DNA of 64,000 nt, from assembly GCA_949287655.1 (NCBI GenBank), contig CASEHD010000012.1, positions 59,146 to 123,145 on the forward strand. The letters run 5' to 3'. Below the pieces are notes generated by a model that worked only from the letters and a program-made list of their open reading frames with translations, did no database searches and had not been told where the DNA came from. Both the position numbers and the translations under genes were made by a program. The DNA comes from an uncultured Christensenella sp. GTDB lineage: Bacteria; Bacillota; Clostridia; Christensenellales; UBA3700. Below are positions 18,258 to 25,377 of the stretch, piece by piece; within the stretch, counting starts at the first letter, position 1, and each line of letters begins with the position of its first letter.

Positions 18258-18329
18258 AATATGTAACCTTTCTTAAAGCAATTTAACGAGCCCGCGGTCC
18301 GCAGATAGCGTCACGCGGGCGGATAAGTC

Positions 18330-18644
18330 CTAAGAGAGGAAATCTCCCAAGGACATAAAGTCATTCTTGAACCAGTCGGGAAAACTGTCGTAAACGGCTT
18401 TCAGCGCGCTTATTTCATAGTTCTCGATCTTGCAGTCGAGCTCAAACGTCGCGTCGTCGCAGTCGGCGTTTTCCCGTCCCGGCTCATTCAGATCCGGATA
18501 TTCCTCTTTAATTTGCTCGTAGGTCAGCGGTATCAGATTTACGCGCACCGTCTCCGGCATCGTCATAAACTCGTCCCAGCTCAGAGTCGCCCTGAACTCT
18601 TCCGAATAGCTGTCGTAAAGTTCTCTCCATTTGTTCTTTTTCAT
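18330..18644 (-). CDS. Hypothetical acidic protein, 104 residues
   Basis: The start at 18644 has GGAGGG five bases upstream. The protein is acidic and likely soluble, with a KKNKWRELYDSYSEEFRATLSWDEF start and aromatic-rich C-terminus; no family is recognised. It ends with TAG, one of the few amber stops in the window. It may be co-transcribed with the zeta-like gene 72 bp downstream. An antitoxin role would fit position and charge but is speculative. Confidence 0.6.
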   Translation of the reverse strand: MKKNKWRELYDSYSEEFRATLSWDEFMTMPETVRVNLIPLTYEQIKEEYPDLNEPGRENADCDDATFELDCKIENYEISALKAVYDSFPDWFKNDFMSLGDFLS

Positions 18645-18703
18645 AGTTCCCTCCTTCAACTCCGCGGCGGGTCATTGCGAACGGGGTTTTAACTTTTTTT
18701 GCA

Positions 18704-18732
18704 ATTGTAACACGTATCTCAAACGAATGCAA
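18704..18732 (-). promoter_or_regulatory. Promoter for the 104-residue protein
   Basis: TTGCAT (18727-18732), 17-bp spacer, TACAAT (18704-18709), 60 bp before the start codon. Confidence 0.6.
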
Positions 18733-19105
18733 CAGTTAAAAATAACCTTTCGTTAATATTTCTCGGTCTCCGCCTAAAATATTATAATTATCATCTAGAT
18801 ATGTGTTTTTTACCGGGTTTTTAAAAATTTTTTTTAAAAAATCGGATCCGAGCGGCTTTTTCGATAAAATACCCGCGTTTTGGCTGAAACGTCTTTTGAA
18901 AAAGCGTAACGTCCGCCGCCCCGCCCGCATAGTATGTAGTGTACAAAAGATGAAGCTACCTTTCAGTCATAAATATCCTCTACCCGGCAAAAGCTAAATT
19001 ACGCGGGGAGCGAAAACGCTCCCCGTTAAGTTTGTTTCCGTTATTCAATTCTTTGATCCTGTTGCGATATCCGGATAAAGCAAAATTTCAAAACCTTGTT
19101 TAAGG
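18733..19105. other. Gene-free spacer with a stem-loop
   Basis: AT-rich spacer between murI and the small gene. A strong stem CGGGGAGCG-AAAA-CGCTCCCCG lies at 19006-19025, roughly 80 bp past the murI stop; it lacks a good T run, so it is a possible weak terminator. Short open frames here have no ribosome site. Confidence 0.5.
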
Positions 19106-19855
19106 TCACAGCGGAGCGACGTCTACGCCGCAGATAAGGCGCGCGCGTTCTTCGAGCAGCTTCTGCCCGCTCACGTCGCCGTTTTTTGCCAAAAGCAGTT
19201 TTTCTTGCGAAAAACATTCCGACGGCGCGACCTTGAAAAGCTGCCTGACCACGCCGCCCGCGCCGCTCACCACTTTGAAAGCGTAGCGCTTTTTTATATA
19301 TTCTTCAAGATACGCATAGTGCGTACAGCCTATGACGACCGCGCCGACGCCCTTGCAAAGATAAGGCGCGACAATCTTATCCAACGCCCTTTCCGCCTCT
19401 TTAAGATACGGGAAATCTCTTTCGATGAGATAGGCGAGTCGCGAGCAGTCGGGCGTATAAAAAGCCTTCGCCTTATCCGACGTCAACAGGCGCGAAAACC
19501 GCTTCTGCGCCAGCGTGAGCGGGGTCGCGAGAACGAGGATATCTCCGTCGAAACAAAGCGCGGGCTTTACCGCGGGCTCCGTGCCGACGAATACGAGGTC
19601 GCAGAATTTCTCTCTCAGAAAGTCTATGCAGACCGCAGTCGCGGTATTGCAGGCAAGCACTATCACCCCCGCGCCTTCGTCTTTGAGTCTTTGCACGACC
19701 TTGGCGAGATGATCGGAAAGCGCCTTTTCTGTCAGCGCGCCGTACGGCATATAGTCGCCGTCGGCGTAATAAATAAATTCCCCGCCCCTCTTTTCAAACG
19801 CCTTTTTCACGACGGAAAGCCCGCCGATGCCGCTGTCTATAAACGCAATTTTCAT
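19106..19855 (-). CDS. murI: Glutamate racemase
   Basis: A 249-residue cofactor-independent racemase that makes D-glutamate for peptidoglycan. Both catalytic cysteines are present: Cys69 in LACNTATAV and Cys177 in VIGCTHY. The N-terminal FIDSGIGGLSV and the YADGDYMPYG motif are typical, and the length is normal. The ATG at 19855 has no ribosome site and follows a TATATA box by only a few bases, so it may be leaderless or have a short leader. A MITE-like element lies directly upstream and may supply the promoter. Confidence 0.95.
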   Translation of the reverse strand: MKIAFIDSGIGGLSVVKKAFEKRGGEFIYYADGDYMPYGALTEKALSDHLAKVVQRLKDEGAGVIVLACNTATAVCIDFLREKFCDLVFVGTEPAVKPALCFDGDILVLATPLTLAQKRFSRLLTSDKAKAFYTPDCSRLAYLIERDFPYLKEAERALDKIVAPYLCKGVGAVVIGCTHYAYLEEYIKKRYAFKVVSGAGGVVRQLFKVAPSECFSQEKLLLAKNGDVSGQKLLEERARLICGVDVAPL

Positions 19856-19867
19856 ACTTTTATATAT

Positions 19868-19883
19868 GGCGCGTCGACGCGCC
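19868..19883. repeat. 16-bp perfect palindrome next to the murI start
   Basis: GGCGCGTCGACGCGCC is a perfect palindrome between the murI start and the left end of the MITE-like element, one base from it. It could be an operator or part of an extended element end. Confidence 0.6.
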
Positions 19884-19884
19884 T

Positions 19885-20034
19885 TATACCAGCCCAGAAT
19901 AATACGAACCAGCCCTGAGGCGCGCCTTTTATGCGTTTTTTAGCGATTCTCACTTGAAAATATTATAATATTATCTGCGTTCGTACGGAAATTTGCCGCT
20001 TTAAACCGGGTTCGTATTATTCTGGTCCGGTATG
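19885..20034. mobile_element. MITE-like element, copy 2
   Basis: A 150-bp non-coding segment ending exactly at the gpr stop codon. Its ends are inverted repeats: TATACCAGCCCAGAATAATA at the left, and ATACCGGACCAGAATAATAC (read inverted) at the right. Its right half, inverted, matches the left ~50 bp of copy 1. The centre holds a 14-bp palindrome AATATTATAATATT with -10-like boxes on both strands. No coding capacity. Confidence 0.65.
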
Positions 20035-20736
20035 TTAAGAAAAGCAGTCGAAGACCGCGCCCGCTATGAATTTCGCGCAGTTCTTCACCCTTTCGTCGAC
20101 GTCGTAAGGGACAAAATACCCGCCGTCCGCGCCGGCGCAGATATCGGACGAATTTATTATGAACGGCACGCCCACGGCGATAAAACGCGTCTTTAAAGTC
20201 TTTGCGTCCAGGGTCTTACCCTCTCCGACCCCGCCGCCCGGGCGCAGACTACCGTCAGTGAACTGATAGCACGCGCCAAGCCTTTCGACTTTTGCGGTCG
20301 CGAGCGCGTCGACGGCGATCACGTAGTCGGGCGAAAAGCCGTCCGCCACCGCCTTTACCAGCCTTACCGAATCCAGGTTGGTAAGCGCGCCGACGTCGGG
20401 CGCGAAAACGCTTATTCTGCCGCCCGAAAGGTTGCGCTTCTTTAAGTATTCGACGACCTTTTTGCCCAGCGCGTCGGCAACTACGTCGCCGTTCCCGAAA
20501 CCGACGACGAGGACTTTTTTTCCTCTTTTCACCAGCGAGCGCAGCGCGTGGTAGAGCGCTTTTTGCGCGTCGCTGCCGCCATCGGTCTGAACGGTAAGAT
20601 AATTTCCCGCCTTTCTGCCGCATTTTGCCGCGAGTTTTTCATCCAGTTCGTAAGCGTCGAAAGTCGCGCCGAACTTTTCGTATTTCTTACCTTTTACCGT
20701 CCTTATTTCGTCCGCTTCGATTATAAGCCGCTGCAT
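20035..20736 (-). CDS. gpr: Spore germination protease GPR (compact form)
   Basis: A 233-residue aspartic-type peptidase (family A25) that degrades small acid-soluble spore proteins at germination. Recognisable blocks are VLVVGFGNGDVVADALG, FAPDVGALT, SPDYVIAVDALA and GSLRPGGGVGEG, followed by FIAVGVPFIINSSDI. Bacillus GPR is about 370 residues; this form lacks most of the N-terminal region and an insertion, but the aspartates of GDVVADALG and AVDALA are kept. AGAGGTG precedes the start. Together with sigH it indicates a sporulating ancestry. Confidence 0.88.
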   Translation of the reverse strand: MQRLIIEADEIRTVKGKKYEKFGATFDAYELDEKLAAKCGRKAGNYLTVQTDGGSDAQKALYHALRSLVKRGKKVLVVGFGNGDVVADALGKKVVEYLKKRNLSGGRISVFAPDVGALTNLDSVRLVKAVADGFSPDYVIAVDALATAKVERLGACYQFTDGSLRPGGGVGEGKTLDAKTLKTRFIAVGVPFIINSSDICAGADGGYFVPYDVDERVKNCAKFIAGAVFDCFS

Positions 20737-20900
20737 ATTTTCACCTCTTAGCCCTTTTTTGCCGAAAACACGGGTTTTTGAATAAACACGCCCGTACGGA
20801 CTTTATCTCAAACGCGCAAAGCCGGCGATTTTATTATTCCCTTTTATACGCGAGGTAAAAAAAATATTGCAAAAAAAGTCGTAAATCTGCTCGATTTTTA

Positions 20901-20929
20901 TTGCTTTATGGTTTTCGTTGTGATAGAAT
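20901..20929 (+). promoter_or_regulatory. rpsT promoter
   Basis: TTGCTT (20901-20906), 17-bp spacer, TAGAAT (20924-20929), 31 bp before the rpsT start. Confidence 0.75.
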
Positions 20930-20960
20930 AATTTAGCAAATAAGAAAACGGAGGGAACCT

Positions 20961-21233
20961 ATGCCGAACATTAAGTCCCAGAAAAAGAGAGTTTTGATCA
21001 CGAAAAAGGAGAACGAAATCAATTCCGCGAAGCGTACCCGCGTACGCAACAGCATCAAGAAGTTTGAAGCTGCAGTCGCTGAAAAGAACGTTGAAGCTGC
21101 TACCGCTCTTCTCGCAGAAGCAGTATCTCTTCTCGACCGCGCAAGACTCGACGGCGTATATCATGCAAATACCGTGAGCAGATACGTCGCAAGACTTTCT
21201 AAGAAACTGGACGCTCTTAAGAAAGCCGAGTAA
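20961..21233 (+). CDS. rpsT: 30S ribosomal protein S20
   Basis: A 90-residue, lysine/arginine-rich helical protein that binds 16S rRNA in the small subunit. The family pattern is clear: MPNIKSQKKRV, NSAKRTRVRNSIKKFE, and the C-terminal HANTVSRYVARLSKKL. GGAGGG lies six bases before the ATG. It is a single-gene transcript with its own promoter and a strong terminator. Confidence 0.97.
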   Translation: MPNIKSQKKRVLITKKENEINSAKRTRVRNSIKKFEAAVAEKNVEAATALLAEAVSLLDRARLDGVYHANTVSRYVARLSKKLDALKKAE

Positions 21234-21255
21234 CAAAATCGCAGATAAACGATTT

Positions 21256-21284
21256 GAGCCGCGAATAACCGCGGCTCTTTTTTA
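21256..21284 (+). terminator. rpsT terminator
   Basis: GAGCCGCG and CGCGGCTC arms, 6-nt loop, TTTTTTATT run, about 20 bp past the rpsT stop. Confidence 0.92.
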
Positions 21285-21410
21285 TTCCGGCGCTCCTCTC
21301 AACCATTTAAGAAACAAAACAGGCGCTCTTAATCCTTTTTCCTCAGATCCGTTCATTCGCACTCTTTCGTAAAACAAGTCAAGACGCGCGTCCGCGTTCT
21401 CATATTCGAC

Positions 21411-21451
21411 AATAAAAAAAGAGAAGAAAAAACATTCTCTTCCTTCTCTTT
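21411..21451 (-). terminator. feo operon terminator
   Basis: AAAGAGAAG and CTTCTCTTT arms on the minus strand with a T run, about 25 bp past the last feo gene. Confidence 0.7.
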
Positions 21452-21476
21452 CTCTTTTCCTTTATCCGATCGGATA

Positions 21477-21695
21477 TTATTTTCCGGACGCAGCCGATAT
21501 ATTATGCTGCCGGTTTTTATTTTCGCGGTCTTTATCTTTTTGCGCGGCGCAGCGCGCGCATTGTCTGCAACCCGCGCAGCCGCAGCAACCCGAGCAACCG
21601 CCCTTTCCCTTAGCCTTGCGGACTATTGCCGCCGCCGCGACCGAAACGACAATAAGCACGGCGACGACGATTACGGTTATTTCAACTGCTCCCAT
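21477..21695 (-). CDS. FeoB-associated Cys-rich membrane protein
   Basis: A 72-residue protein: one N-terminal transmembrane helix (ITVIVVAVLIVVSVAAAAIV), then a cysteine-rich stretch GGCSGCCGCAGCRQCARC, then a polar tail. This matches the small FeoB-associated family that follows feoB in many Clostridia and is thought to aid ferrous iron transport. The start at 21695 is two bases after the feoB stop, which implies translational coupling. A longer upstream start would overlap feoB. Confidence 0.88.
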   Translation of the reverse strand: MGAVEITVIVVAVLIVVSVAAAAIVRKAKGKGGCSGCCGCAGCRQCARCAAQKDKDRENKNRQHNISAASGK

Positions 21696-21696
21696 A

Positions 21697-23991
21697 TCAC
21701 TCTTTCCTCTTCTTCGCAAACGCTTTTTTTATGTTGTCGAAATTCAGCTTGCCTTTATTGTAAAGCACGACTATCGCCAAAACCGCTGCCCACAAAGCCG
21801 CCCAGATAAACACTGTCCACCACCACTCGCCGACGAGATATATCATCGACGACACGACGTACGATGTAGCCAACCAGAACAGCAACGTGAAGTTGAATTT
21901 CTTTTTGTTGGGCATTTCAGCCTTAGCGGTGGCGACGGCGGCAAAGCACGGAATGGTCAGCATGTTGAACGCTATGAAGGCGATCAGCGCGGGCACGCCT
22001 ATGCCGGTCGCGCTTATCATCTGCGCCACGGCATCCACGCCGCCGAGCGCTTCATCCGCGACAAAGCTGCTTGAAATGCATGCCGCGAGAGTGCCGAAAG
22101 TCGCGATCACGTTTTCTTTCGCGATAAGACCCGTTACCGCCGCGACGACGAATACCCAGCCCCATTCGCCCAGCTGAGAACCGAAGCCCAACGGGGTCAG
22201 CAGCGGCTGAATGAGCATACCTACGCCTGCCAGGATGCTTTCGTTTATCCTGTCGTCTGTCAGATATTTCCAGTCGAACGAGAAGTGGCTGATGAACCAT
22301 ATCACTATCGTCGACGCCAGAATTATCGTAAACGCCTTTTTGATAAAGTGTTTGACCTTATCCCAGAGCAGCATCGCAAGGCTGTGCGGCTGAGGCATTC
22401 TGTACGAAGGCAGCTCCATAATGAACGGCGCGACTTCCCCGCGCATTGTCGTCGAACGCATAAGCAGGACCGCGCATATCGCGACGATTATTCCCAGCAG
22501 ATACATCGAATAGGTTATCAGATCGGCGTTGCCCGTACCGGTCAGCTGAGCGATCCCGCCTGCAACTGCGGTCAGTATCGGCAATTTCGCGCCGCAACTG
22601 AAAAACGGTATGACGCGTATCGTCGCCACTCTCTCGTTTTCGTCCGCGAGAGTGCGGGTATTCGCCATCGCAGGCACCGAACAGCCGAAGCCCATTATCA
22701 TCGGCATGAACGCCCTGCCCGACAACCCGAATCTGCGGAATATCCTGTCGAGAATAAACGCAACTCTTGCCATATATCCCGAGTCTTCCAGCAAAGAAAA
22801 GAACAGGAACAGCAACAATATCTGCGGCAGGAAGGACATAACCGAGAACAAACCTCCCAGCATACCGTCGACGACGAGACCTGTCGCCCATTGCTCGACT
22901 CCGCCGTTAGTCATCGCGCCTGAGACCGCGCCCGATATCGAAGACGTGATGCTGTCGAGCAGATTGAACAATATAACGCCGGGAGAAGCTATGCCTTCTG
23001 CAGAGCCGAACATTCCTTCGCCCCACATTCCTTGCAGCGATACCCAGTCTTTTCCGAGCGCACCCATTGCACCGAGATATAAAAAGTCTTCTGAAAAAGT
23101 CAGATGGAATACCGCGAAAAGTATCACCAGGAAGATCGGTATGCCCCATATCCTGTGAGTGAGTATCCTGTCCGCCTTATCCGAAGCGGTGAGTTTGTCC
23201 TTGCCGGACTTCCGACCTTTTACAAGCGCTTTCGAATAGTTCTGAGATATGTATCTGTATCGCGAATCCGCGACGATCGCTTCAAAATCCGAGCCGAACG
23301 TTTCGTCGTCGAAAGTCTCTTTGAATTTCTGTACCGTTTCAGCCGCCTGCGGATGCTGGGCTACCTCAATCTCGTCCAGCTCAACCAGCTTTACTGCGTG
23401 GAACAAAGCGTTTTCTACGCCCGCGCCTTCAAGCGCTATCTTGCAGTCTCTTATAAGGTGAGTCAGCGCGCCGCCTTCAAGCACCGTCGTGCCGTTTCTC
23501 TTGTTTTTCGAGCATTCGTATGCACGCTTCATCAACTCGTCTATGCCGTCGCTTTTCAATGCGGATATCGCGACGACGGGCACGCCTATCTTGCGCTCAA
23601 GCTTTGCCGCGTCTATCTTGTCACCCGCCTTTTTTACTTCGTCCATCATATTGAGAGCGACGATTACCGGCACGTCTATCTCAAGCAGCTGCGTGGTGAG
23701 ATAAAGGTTGCGTTCAAGATTGGTCGCGTCCACGATATTTATAACGCAATCGGGTTTTTCGTCAAGTATGTAATTGCGCGAAACGACCTCTTCCGGCGTG
23801 TACGGCGACAGCGAATATATACCCGGAAGATCGACTATCGCTATCTGTTCTTCCAGCTTTTTGTATATGCCCTCACGCTTATCGACCGTTACGCCCGGCC
23901 AGTTGCCTACGTGCGCGGTCGAGCCGGTCAGGTTGTTGAAAAGCGTCGTCTTTCCGCAATTGGGGTTGCCCGCGAGCGCAAATTTCTTCAT
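21697..23991 (-). CDS. feoB: Ferrous iron transport protein B
   Basis: A 764-residue inner-membrane Fe(II) transporter. The N-terminal G domain has G1 GNPNCGKTT (8-16), G3 DLPG and G4 NMMD. After a cytosolic helical domain come two Gate-type membrane modules. They include the conserved cysteine segments FGCSVPA and FFSCGAKLP, and the hydrophobic helices run to the C-terminus. The length is normal. Its ATG overlaps the stop of the upstream feoA (ATGA). The order is feoA-feoA-feoB-small Cys-rich protein, all minus strand. Confidence 0.97.
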   Translation of the reverse strand: MKKFALAGNPNCGKTTLFNNLTGSTAHVGNWPGVTVDKREGIYKKLEEQIAIVDLPGIYSLSPYTPEEVVSRNYILDEKPDCVINIVDATNLERNLYLTTQLLEIDVPVIVALNMMDEVKKAGDKIDAAKLERKIGVPVVAISALKSDGIDELMKRAYECSKNKRNGTTVLEGGALTHLIRDCKIALEGAGVENALFHAVKLVELDEIEVAQHPQAAETVQKFKETFDDETFGSDFEAIVADSRYRYISQNYSKALVKGRKSGKDKLTASDKADRILTHRIWGIPIFLVILFAVFHLTFSEDFLYLGAMGALGKDWVSLQGMWGEGMFGSAEGIASPGVILFNLLDSITSSISGAVSGAMTNGGVEQWATGLVVDGMLGGLFSVMSFLPQILLLFLFFSLLEDSGYMARVAFILDRIFRRFGLSGRAFMPMIMGFGCSVPAMANTRTLADENERVATIRVIPFFSCGAKLPILTAVAGGIAQLTGTGNADLITYSMYLLGIIVAICAVLLMRSTTMRGEVAPFIMELPSYRMPQPHSLAMLLWDKVKHFIKKAFTIILASTIVIWFISHFSFDWKYLTDDRINESILAGVGMLIQPLLTPLGFGSQLGEWGWVFVVAAVTGLIAKENVIATFGTLAACISSSFVADEALGGVDAVAQMISATGIGVPALIAFIAFNMLTIPCFAAVATAKAEMPNKKKFNFTLLFWLATSYVVSSMIYLVGEWWWTVFIWAALWAAVLAIVVLYNKGKLNFDNIKKAFAKKRKE

Positions 23992-24221
23992 CCTTTCACC
24001 TCCGTAATGACAAGTTCGGCTTCTCTTTTGCGCAAAGTCAGTTCATAGTCGCGTATCGTGACCTCAATCGGATCTCCGAGCGGCGCGCGCTTTCTGAGAT
24101 ATACTTCCGCGCCCGGCGTCACACCCATATCGAACAGTCTGCGGCGCATCCTGCCTTCGCCCGACACGCTCTTTATCACGCCCGACTGCCCCACTGTAAA
24201 TTCACTGAGTTTAAGTTGCAT
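23988..24221 (-). CDS. feoA: FeoA domain protein (second copy)
   Basis: A 77-residue SH3-like FeoA protein with GRMRRRLFDMGVTPGAEVYLRKRAPLGDP, the family signature, and the C-terminal beta strands typical of the fold. FeoA is a small cytosolic partner of FeoB. It overlaps feoB by four bases and lies nine bases after the other feoA. Confidence 0.93.
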   Translation of the reverse strand: MQLKLSEFTVGQSGVIKSVSGEGRMRRRLFDMGVTPGAEVYLRKRAPLGDPIEVTIRDYELTLRKREAELVITEVKG

Positions 24222-24230
24222 AATACCTCC

Positions 24231-24446
24231 TTATACCGCGACGAGGATCTTTGTAGCGACGCCCTTGTCCAAAGCCAGTCTCGAATCCTTTACCATAACG
24301 ATGACGCTGCCGCCGCTCACCGACAAAACGGTAAGTTCGGAGCCGACCGTTATGCCCAGGTTTTCAAGATGTTTTTTCGTCTTTTCGTCCGCCATTACGC
24401 GGATCACTCTGAGATTTTCGCCCTGCGGCGCAAATACTATCGGCAT
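24231..24446 (-). CDS. feoA: FeoA domain protein (first copy)
   Basis: A 71-residue divergent FeoA-like protein: ENLGITVGSELTVLSVSGGSVIVMVKDSRLALDKGVA keeps the core fold. It is the first gene of the operon, with GGAGAG before the start. Two feoA genes in tandem are common in Clostridia. The two copies are only distantly alike, so they probably have separate roles. Confidence 0.9.
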   Translation of the reverse strand: MPIVFAPQGENLRVIRVMADEKTKKHLENLGITVGSELTVLSVSGGSVIVMVKDSRLALDKGVATKILVAV

Positions 24447-24474
24447 ATTTTTCTCTCCAAAATGTGTTTAAATG

Positions 24475-24488
24475 TGAAATAAATTTCA
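24475..24488. promoter_or_regulatory. Operator-like palindrome O1 in the feo leader
   Basis: TGAAATAAATTTCA is a perfect palindrome just downstream of the feo -10 box, where a bound repressor would block transcription. It shares the TGAAA half-site with O2. Confidence 0.65.
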
Positions 24489-24500
24489 TATTTCGACTAA

Positions 24501-24529
24501 ATTATAGCAACCTCATTTTATTCTGTCAA
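24501..24529 (-). promoter_or_regulatory. feo operon promoter
   Basis: Consensus TTGACA (24524-24529), 17-bp spacer, TATAAT (24501-24506) on the minus strand, 55 bp before the first feoA. Confidence 0.9.
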
Positions 24530-24536
24530 GCAGAAT

Positions 24537-24552
24537 ATGAAACATTTTTCAT
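24537..24552. promoter_or_regulatory. Operator-like palindrome O2 between feo and tetR promoters
   Basis: ATGAAACATTTTTCAT has 6-bp inverted arms. It lies upstream of both -35 boxes. The O1-O2 centre distance is 63 bp, about six helical turns. Confidence 0.6.
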
Positions 24553-24562
24553 GTTTTTGTAT

Positions 24563-24591
24563 TTGCAATTTTAAACCGATTATATTATAAT
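24563..24591 (+). promoter_or_regulatory. tetR-family gene promoter
   Basis: TTGCAA (24563-24568), 17-bp spacer, TATAAT (24586-24591), 17 bp before the regulator start. Confidence 0.8.
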
Positions 24592-24608
24592 GACAACGAG
24601 GAATAACT

Positions 24609-25214
24609 ATGCCCAAAACGATACGCAAGCCGCAGCAGGAACGCTCGATCGACAAAAAAAACAGAATAATAAACGCCGGATACGAACTTTTTTCTGAAAA
24701 CGGATATTACAACACCAACACCGTGCAGATAGCGAAACGCGCAGGCGTTTCCACCGGCATCGTTTACGGCTATTTCCACGACAAAAAAGACATTCTGAGA
24801 GAGGTCACCGCTCTTTATATGGATAAGGTCACAAAACCGATACTCAACCTGTTCGACAACCTGGAAGCGCCTTTCGGCGCGCGCGACCTCGTGTCAAGAA
24901 TCGTCGATCTGGTCATCAGCGCGCACGGCGAAAACGCGGGGATACACGAGGCGCTGCACTCTCTCACTCATACCGATCCGGAGATAAGCGCGCAGTTTAT
25001 AAGCCTTGAAGACGAACTCACTCTAAAGATCGCCGACAGATTGACTCGTCTTAACGTACTCAATGAGGACGCAAAAGAAAAAGTCCATTTCGCGATGGAC
25101 GTATTGCAGTCTTTCGCGCACGAATATATCTACGACCATCACGAATATATTGATTACGACATATTCAAAACGCTTGTCACAGACTGTCTTGTCTCTCTTA
25201 TTGACAAAAAATAA
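24609..25214 (+). CDS. TetR/AcrR-family regulator divergent from feo
   Basis: A 201-residue repressor-type protein. The N-terminal HTH (about 12-60) reads RIINAGYELFSENGYYNTNTVQIAKRAGVSTGIVYGYFHDKKDIL, split here by family position: helix 2-3 core is IAKRAGVSTGIVYGYF. The C-terminal ligand domain is helical and has histidine/acid-rich ends (HEYIYDHHEYIDYD). GAGGAA precedes the ATG. It is transcribed divergently from the feo operon, and two TGAAA palindromes lie between them, so it probably controls both. The ligand is unknown; metal sensing is possible given the His/Asp/Glu cluster, but this is inference. Confidence 0.92.
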   Translation: MPKTIRKPQQERSIDKKNRIINAGYELFSENGYYNTNTVQIAKRAGVSTGIVYGYFHDKKDILREVTALYMDKVTKPILNLFDNLEAPFGARDLVSRIVDLVISAHGENAGIHEALHSLTHTDPEISAQFISLEDELTLKIADRLTRLNVLNEDAKEKVHFAMDVLQSFAHEYIYDHHEYIDYDIFKTLVTDCLVSLIDKK

Positions 25215-25242
25215 ATTTAAGACATTTCAATTATAACGATAA

Positions 25243-25265
25243 AAAACGGGTCGTCGACCCGTTTT
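25243..25265. terminator. Bidirectional terminator between tetR and the TIR fusion gene
   Basis: AAAACGGGTCG and CGACCCGTTTT arms, with A/T runs on both sides, between two convergent genes. Confidence 0.85.
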
Positions 25266-25377
25266 GACTATGCTCATCTTGCCATAGAAGTGCAGTTTTG
25301 TTTTGACATGAATTAACAAAGTGTTGCGCTTGGTTTGACGATTCACTTCCTGAACAATTTCAAAATCTCGTAATTTT

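Noticed and set aside
17499..18644. Confident toxin-antitoxin pair (zeta-like kinase and small acidic protein)
   Set aside because: Order and spacing would allow it, but the kinase has a GGKST loop like general COG4185 proteins and the small protein has no epsilon-like features. Left as separate genes.
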